NCBI GenBank assembly: GCA_027482985.1
Contig: JAIXVO010000281.1
Span: forward strand, 1-9,374
Source: Cyanobacteriota bacterium
GTDB lineage: Bacteria > Cyanobacteriota > Cyanobacteriia > Leptolyngbyales > Leptolyngbyaceae
Length of the DNA stretch: 9,374 nucleotides
Reading direction: 5' to 3'
Notes under the pieces: generated by a model
Databases searched by the model: none
Told to the model about the DNA's origin: nothing
The model's input: the letters and a program-made list of their open reading frames with translations, nothing else
Translations under genes and position numbers: made by a program
Part shown: positions 7,289-9,374 of the stretch, piece by piece
Layout: each line of letters opens with the position of its first letter
Position numbering within the stretch: the first letter of the stretch is position 1

Positions 7289-7927
7289 TCACTTCGCACC
7301 CACAATGGTGGCGGGCAAGACATTCACCAGTGCCCCCGGCTTACCCGGTACGGCACCTTTAATCAACAACAAATTGCGGTCTGGATCGACACGCACCACG
7401 GTCAACTTGCGGATCGTCACCTGCACATTCCCCATTTGCCCCGCCATCCGTTTGCCGGGGTAAACCCGACCGGGGGTCGTCCCTGCACCCGTAGAACCCG
7501 GTGCGCGGTGGTTTTTCGAACCGTGAGCCATCGGCCCCCGCTTAAAGTTGTGCCGCCGCTGATAACCGGCGAAGCCCCGCCCAATGCTGGTGCCAACGAC
7601 ATCCACAAGTTGCCCCGCAGCGAAGCGTTCGACGGTGATTTGCTGACCCAGTTCGAATTCGCTGGCATTATCCAGACGATATTCTTTGAGATGACGAACG
7701 GGCACAGAATTGGATTTGGCTAAGTGACCCAGTTCAGGCTGATTCAGCGCTTTGGGGGTGACTTCCTTGAAACCAACCTGGATCGCTCCGTAGCCATCTG
7801 TTGCCTTCGTTTTGACTTGCGTGACGGTGCAAGGTCCTGCCTGGATGACAGTGACCGGGATGGCTTTCCCTGACTCGTCAAACACTTGGGTCATGCCAAG
7901 TTTTGTGCCGAGAATACCGACTGACAC
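7289..7927 (-). CDS. rplC: Ribosomal protein L3
   Basis: L3 is an early-assembly protein of the 50S subunit whose extended loop approaches the peptidyl transferase centre. The product is 212 residues. It begins with the family N-terminus ([20 protein letters not shown]) and has the central loop [21 protein letters not shown] (about residues 118-138), [20 protein letters not shown] and [13 protein letters not shown]. Translation starts at GTG (7927), fixed by the family start; AGGGAG lies about 10 nt upstream, a rather long spacing. It is the first gene of the operon: rpsJ, which precedes rplC in E. coli, is not here, as in other cyanobacteria. Confidence 0.97.
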   Translation of the reverse strand: MSVGILGTKLGMTQVFDESGKAIPVTVIQAGPCTVTQVKTKATDGYGAIQVGFKEVTPKALNQPELGHLAKSNSVPVRHLKEYRLDNASEFELGQQITVERFAAGQLVDVVGTSIGRGFAGYQRRHNFKRGPMAHGSKNHRAPGSTGAGTTPGRVYPGKRMAGQMGNVQVTIRKLTVVRVDPDRNLLLIKGAVPGKPGALVNVLPATIVGAK

Positions 7928-7959
7928 GGTGACTAGACTCCCTTTTGTTACACACTCCG

Positions 7960-7993
7960 AAAAAGACAGACACAGCGCTAGAGCTGGCGGTCT
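7960..7993 (-). terminator. Terminator-like hairpin in the rplC leader (possible attenuator)
   Basis: Read on the minus strand, AGAC and CAGC (with CGC between them) pair with GCTG and GTCT (with one base between them) around the loop TCTAGC. That makes eight base pairs interrupted by an asymmetric internal loop. Three bases later comes a run of five T (minus strand at 7964-7960). The element lies 33 nt upstream of the rplC start codon. The weak stem and short T run make it a poor classical terminator, but the position suits a leader attenuator or a pause site. Confidence 0.3.
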
Positions 7994-8042
7994 ATCTTGG
8001 CTAACCTGTTGGCTTGATTGTTTGCCCAGACTGAGAAAAACT

Positions 8043-8050
8043 GCGATCGC
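8043..8050. repeat. HIP1 octamer GCGATCGC in the rplC leader
   Basis: This is the only one of nine HIP1 octamers in the window that lies outside coding sequence. HIP1 is an abundant palindrome of unknown or debated function in many cyanobacterial genomes. The other copies start at 1883, 2960, 4316, 5001, 6128, 8740, 9007 and 9245. Confidence 0.9.
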
Positions 8051-8107
8051 TCACAGTACAATCAATCGACTTCTCACTCAGATACCATCCAGCGTTGTCG
8101 CCAGAGG

Positions 8108-8123
8108 TTTATCGATTGATAAA
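8108..8123. repeat. AT-rich inverted repeat upstream of rplC
   Basis: TTTATC and GATAAA are complementary and flank GATT, giving a 16-nt element with dyad symmetry. It could be a protein-binding site or a weak RNA hairpin in the leader. A second copy of the ATCAATCGA core lies about 42 nt away in the opposite orientation (8061-8069). No known regulator site is recognised. Confidence 0.3.
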
Positions 8124-8222
8124 TGGGCGCAAGCATAACGGCTAAATGCCAGTTGAAGGACTTGAACAGCAAGCTATTCAGTATCCCTGTCGCATATGAG
8201 GTTAAAAAACCATCACTTCCAA

Positions 8223-8243
8223 GTTGCTCAACGAAGCAGCAAC
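8223..8243 (-). other. Six-base-pair hairpin near the 5-prime end of the putative rplC leader
   Basis: GTTGCT and AGCAAC pair perfectly around a nine-base loop. If the candidate promoter at 8274-8303 is used, this hairpin would begin about 25 nt from the RNA 5-prime end. It could stabilise the leader or be part of a regulatory fold. No T tract follows. Confidence 0.35.
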
Positions 8244-8273
8244 AGGCGACAAACTTTTAGGCAACAGCTTCTT

Positions 8274-8303
8274 ACTATAAAGGAAGCTTTGCACAGTTGT
8301 CTA
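8274..8303 (-). promoter_or_regulatory. Candidate sigma-70-type promoter for the ribosomal protein operon
   Basis: On the minus strand TAGACA (8303-8298; one mismatch to TTGACA) and TATAGT (8279-8274; one mismatch to TATAAT) are separated by 18 nt. Transcription would start near 8267, leaving a leader of about 340 nt before rplC. This is the best -35/-10 pair I found between the glycosylase gene and rplC by eye. Read-through from upstream or another promoter closer to rplC cannot be excluded. Confidence 0.4.
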
Positions 8304-8378
8304 CTATTTTGGAAAAGTTTCTTAAGGAATCAGACTTGTTCTCATTCATTCCGTAAAAGTCTCCCACACTGGCACGCT

Positions 8379-9038
8379 TTACCGATGCTGTTCGACTCCC
8401 ACCTGAGCGCACATCTTTAATAGAGGACAGGTGGAGCAGTGGGGCAGGGTGCCAGTGCAGATGTGTTTGCCAAAAGGGACGAGGAGACGGTTGATTTCAA
8501 TCCAATAGTGCTGCGGGAGTTTGTGTTCTAGAGCCAGCGTCGTTTTTTCGGGCGTTTTGGTTTGCACATAGCCCCAACGGTTAGTCACGCGATGCACATG
8601 GATATCGACGCTGATGTAAGGCTGCTGACAGGCGACTCCTAAAGCCAGATGCGCACACTTGGGACCCACCCCATTAAAGGAGAGCAAGACATTCACATCA
8701 GCAGGCAACTCTCCGTCATAGTCATCGACAATTTGCTGGGCGATCGCCCGAATCTGGACCGCCTTGCGATCGGCGTAGGTACTCTCCTGAATCAGCTCCT
8801 GAATTTCGGTGACGGAGAGTTGGAGCATCGTTGCTGGCGTGTTGGCATGGGCGAAGAGGCGGCGCGAGACGGGTAAACTCACCTCGTCGTAGGTGCGAAT
8901 GGAGAGGATGCAGGCAATCAATTGTTCAAACAGGGACGCATATCCAGCATCAGCGAGGGCGAACATGGCGGCGGGGGGGAAGGGTTGGACGGCGACTCGT
9001 ACAGCGGCGATCGCGGCATCAATCTCAAAGGAGGCCAT
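8379..9038 (-). CDS. Endonuclease III-type DNA glycosylase (HhH-GPD, [4Fe-4S])
   Basis: A base-excision repair enzyme of the HhH-GPD superfamily, expected to remove oxidised pyrimidines and cleave the abasic site. The product has 219 residues, close to E. coli Nth. A helix-hairpin-helix lies at about residues 117-136 (FNGVGPKCAH), with Lys127 matching the catalytic Lys120 of Nth. VDIHVHR supplies Asp145, matching Asp138 at the same 18-residue spacing. The iron-sulphur motif is complete: Cys194-x6-Cys201-x2-Cys204-x5-Cys210. The segment where Nth has LSAQATD reads LSIRTYD here, so the DNA-intercalating Gln is replaced by Arg; substrate preference may differ. The ATG at 9038 lacks a clear ribosome-binding site, although a possible -10 box TACTAT lies at 9063-9058. 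The gene is divergent from ndhN. I am sure of the family but not of the exact subfamily, so no symbol is given. Confidence 0.88.
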   Translation of the reverse strand: MASFEIDAAIAAVRVAVQPFPPAAMFALADAGYASLFEQLIACILSIRTYDEVSLPVSRRLFAHANTPATMLQLSVTEIQELIQESTYADRKAVQIRAIAQQIVDDYDGELPADVNVLLSFNGVGPKCAHLALGVACQQPYISVDIHVHRVTNRWGYVQTKTPEKTTLALEHKLPQHYWIEINRLLVPFGKHICTGTLPHCSTCPLLKMCAQVGVEQHR

Positions 9039-9057
9039 AGCGGGATCTATTGCAGTG

Positions 9058-9063
9058 ATAGTA
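9058..9063 (-). promoter_or_regulatory. Possible -10 box for the glycosylase gene
   Basis: TACTAT on the minus strand resembles TATAAT and lies 19 nt upstream of the ATG at 9038. I see no matching -35 hexamer at the right distance, so this is a weak call. AGGAGG at 9078-9073 on the same strand has no start codon at a useful distance. Confidence 0.2.
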
Positions 9064-9114
9064 AACAGTAATCCTCCTGAGCTTGGAGCGCATCAACCGA
9101 GTGTGAGAGACTAA

Positions 9115-9143
9115 TTGACGCGCGGGAATAGCCCAGTTGACGC
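9115..9143 (+). promoter_or_regulatory. Two TTGACGC direct repeats upstream of ndhN
   Basis: TTGACGC occurs at 9115-9121 and 9137-9143, 22 nt apart start to start, about two helical turns. Each contains a good -35-like hexamer (TTGACG), but neither has an obvious -10 box at 16-18 nt; TACGAT at 9153-9158 is too close to the second and too far from the first. The pair may be promoter parts or an activator binding site for ndhN. A CGGGAA/TTCCCG inverted repeat (9123-9128 and 9146-9151) is interleaved with it. Confidence 0.3.
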
Positions 9144-9190
9144 ATTTCCCGGTACGATGAAACAGACTTGATAGGCGCAGAGGGAAACTC

Positions 9191-9374
9191 ATGGCACTGC
9201 TGACCACAGGCAAAAAGTTAATCCAGGATCTAGAAACCTACGGCGCGATCGCAGCTTATGTGCCGTTGGAAGGTGGCTTTGAAGGCCGTTACCGCCGTCG
9301 CATTCGAGCTGCCGGGTATGAATCCCTCTCGATTACGGCTCGTGGTCTGGGTGACGTGGCCGCTTATCTAACGG
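9191..9374 (+). CDS. ndhN: NAD(P)H-quinone oxidoreductase subunit N, N-terminal part (cut by window edge)
   Basis: NdhN is a peripheral subunit of the cyanobacterial and chloroplast NDH-1 complex, which passes electrons from ferredoxin to plastoquinone in cyclic electron flow and respiration at the thylakoid membrane. It has no counterpart in E. coli complex I. The first 61 codons are visible. They begin MALLTTGKKLIQDLETYG and contain YVPLEGGFEGRYRRRIRAAGY and ITARGLGDVAAYLT, blocks I recognise as typical of NdhN. The ATG at 9191 follows AGAGGGA at a proper distance. It is transcribed away from the glycosylase gene and from the ribosomal operon. The remainder lies beyond the right edge. Confidence 0.93.
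   Translation, partial: MALLTTGKKLIQDLETYGAIAAYVPLEGGFEGRYRRRIRAAGYESLSITARGLGDVAAYLT

Larger units (their letters stand above)
7928..8378. other. Non-coding region ahead of rplC (451 nt)
   Basis: No convincing gene lies between rplC and the upstream glycosylase gene. Open frames on the plus strand here lack a ribosome-binding site and family features. The region contains a candidate minus-strand promoter (8274-8303), a six-base-pair hairpin (8223-8243), an AT-rich inverted repeat (8108-8123), a HIP1 octamer (8043-8050), and a terminator-like hairpin followed by five T (7960-7993). The nonamer ATCAATCGA occurs in opposite orientations at 8061-8069 and 8112-8120. The likely role is promoter and leader of the ribosomal protein operon. 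No clear rho-independent terminator for the upstream gene was found. Confidence 0.7.

Noticed and set aside
7235..7723. 162-codon plus-strand open frame antisense to rplC
   Set aside because: rplC is unambiguous on the minus strand; long antisense frames are common opposite GC-biased, highly expressed genes.
7812..8138. 108-codon open frame on the plus strand
   Set aside because: It overlaps the 5-prime end of rplC antisense and shows no domain or ribosome-binding site; it is a by-product of rplC codon structure.
8326..8362. Interleaved complementary segments (GGAAT/ATTCC and AGACTT/AAGTCT) suggesting a pseudoknot or terminator after the glycosylase gene
   Set aside because: Stems are short with long loops, no T tract follows, and such short matches are expected by chance.
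8385..8415. GTTCGACTCC resembling a tRNA T-arm
   Set aside because: The flanking five bases (TGCTG and CCCAC) do not pair, no acceptor or anticodon arm is present, and the stretch encodes the C-terminus of the glycosylase.
8196..8420. 74-codon open frame on the plus strand
   Set aside because: No ribosome-binding site ahead of its ATG, no recognisable family features, and it overlaps the end of the well-supported glycosylase gene on the other strand.

Overview
The window is cyanobacterial chromosomal DNA. Three things support this. First, a fragment of ndhN, a subunit of the photosynthetic-type NDH-1 complex, lies at the right edge. Second, the ribosomal-protein cluster has the cyanobacterial form: it starts with rplC (no rpsJ ahead of it) and has no rpsN between rplE and rpsH. 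Third, the octamer GCGATCGC (HIP1), typical of many cyanobacterial genomes, occurs nine times in 9.4 kb. The genus cannot be fixed from the sequence alone.

Layout. Positions 1-7927, all on the minus strand, hold a compact S10/spc-type ribosomal protein operon. Transcription order is rplC (L3), rplD (L4), rplW (L23), rplB (L2), rpsS (S19), rplV (L22), rpsC (S3), rplP (L16), rpmC (L29), rpsQ (S17), rplN (L14), rplX (L24), rplE (L5), rpsH (S8), rplF (L6), rplR (L18) and rpsE (S5, cut by the left edge). Spacers run from 8- and 1-nt overlaps to 84 nt, and no transcription terminator is evident inside. Positions 7928-8378 are non-coding. They hold a candidate promoter and a long putative leader with several hairpins, one of them terminator-like. 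Positions 8379-9038 (minus) encode an endonuclease III-type DNA glycosylase with an intact [4Fe-4S] motif. Positions 9039-9190 form a divergent intergenic region, and ndhN starts at 9191 on the plus strand and leaves the window.

The operon supplies large- and small-subunit proteins in coordinated amounts. Several junctions look translationally coupled: rplD/rplW overlap by 8 nt, rplN/rplX overlap by 1 nt, and rplP/rpmC and rplF/rplR are 1 nt apart. The glycosylase and ndhN are functionally unrelated to translation and are neighbours only.

I see no clear new biological system here. The points most worth a second look are the long structured leader ahead of rplC, a degenerate heptamer repeat that sits where the rplP ribosome-binding site should be, and the repeat-built, homopolymer-containing tail of S3. 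No tRNA, rRNA, CRISPR array, insertion sequence or prophage gene was recognised.
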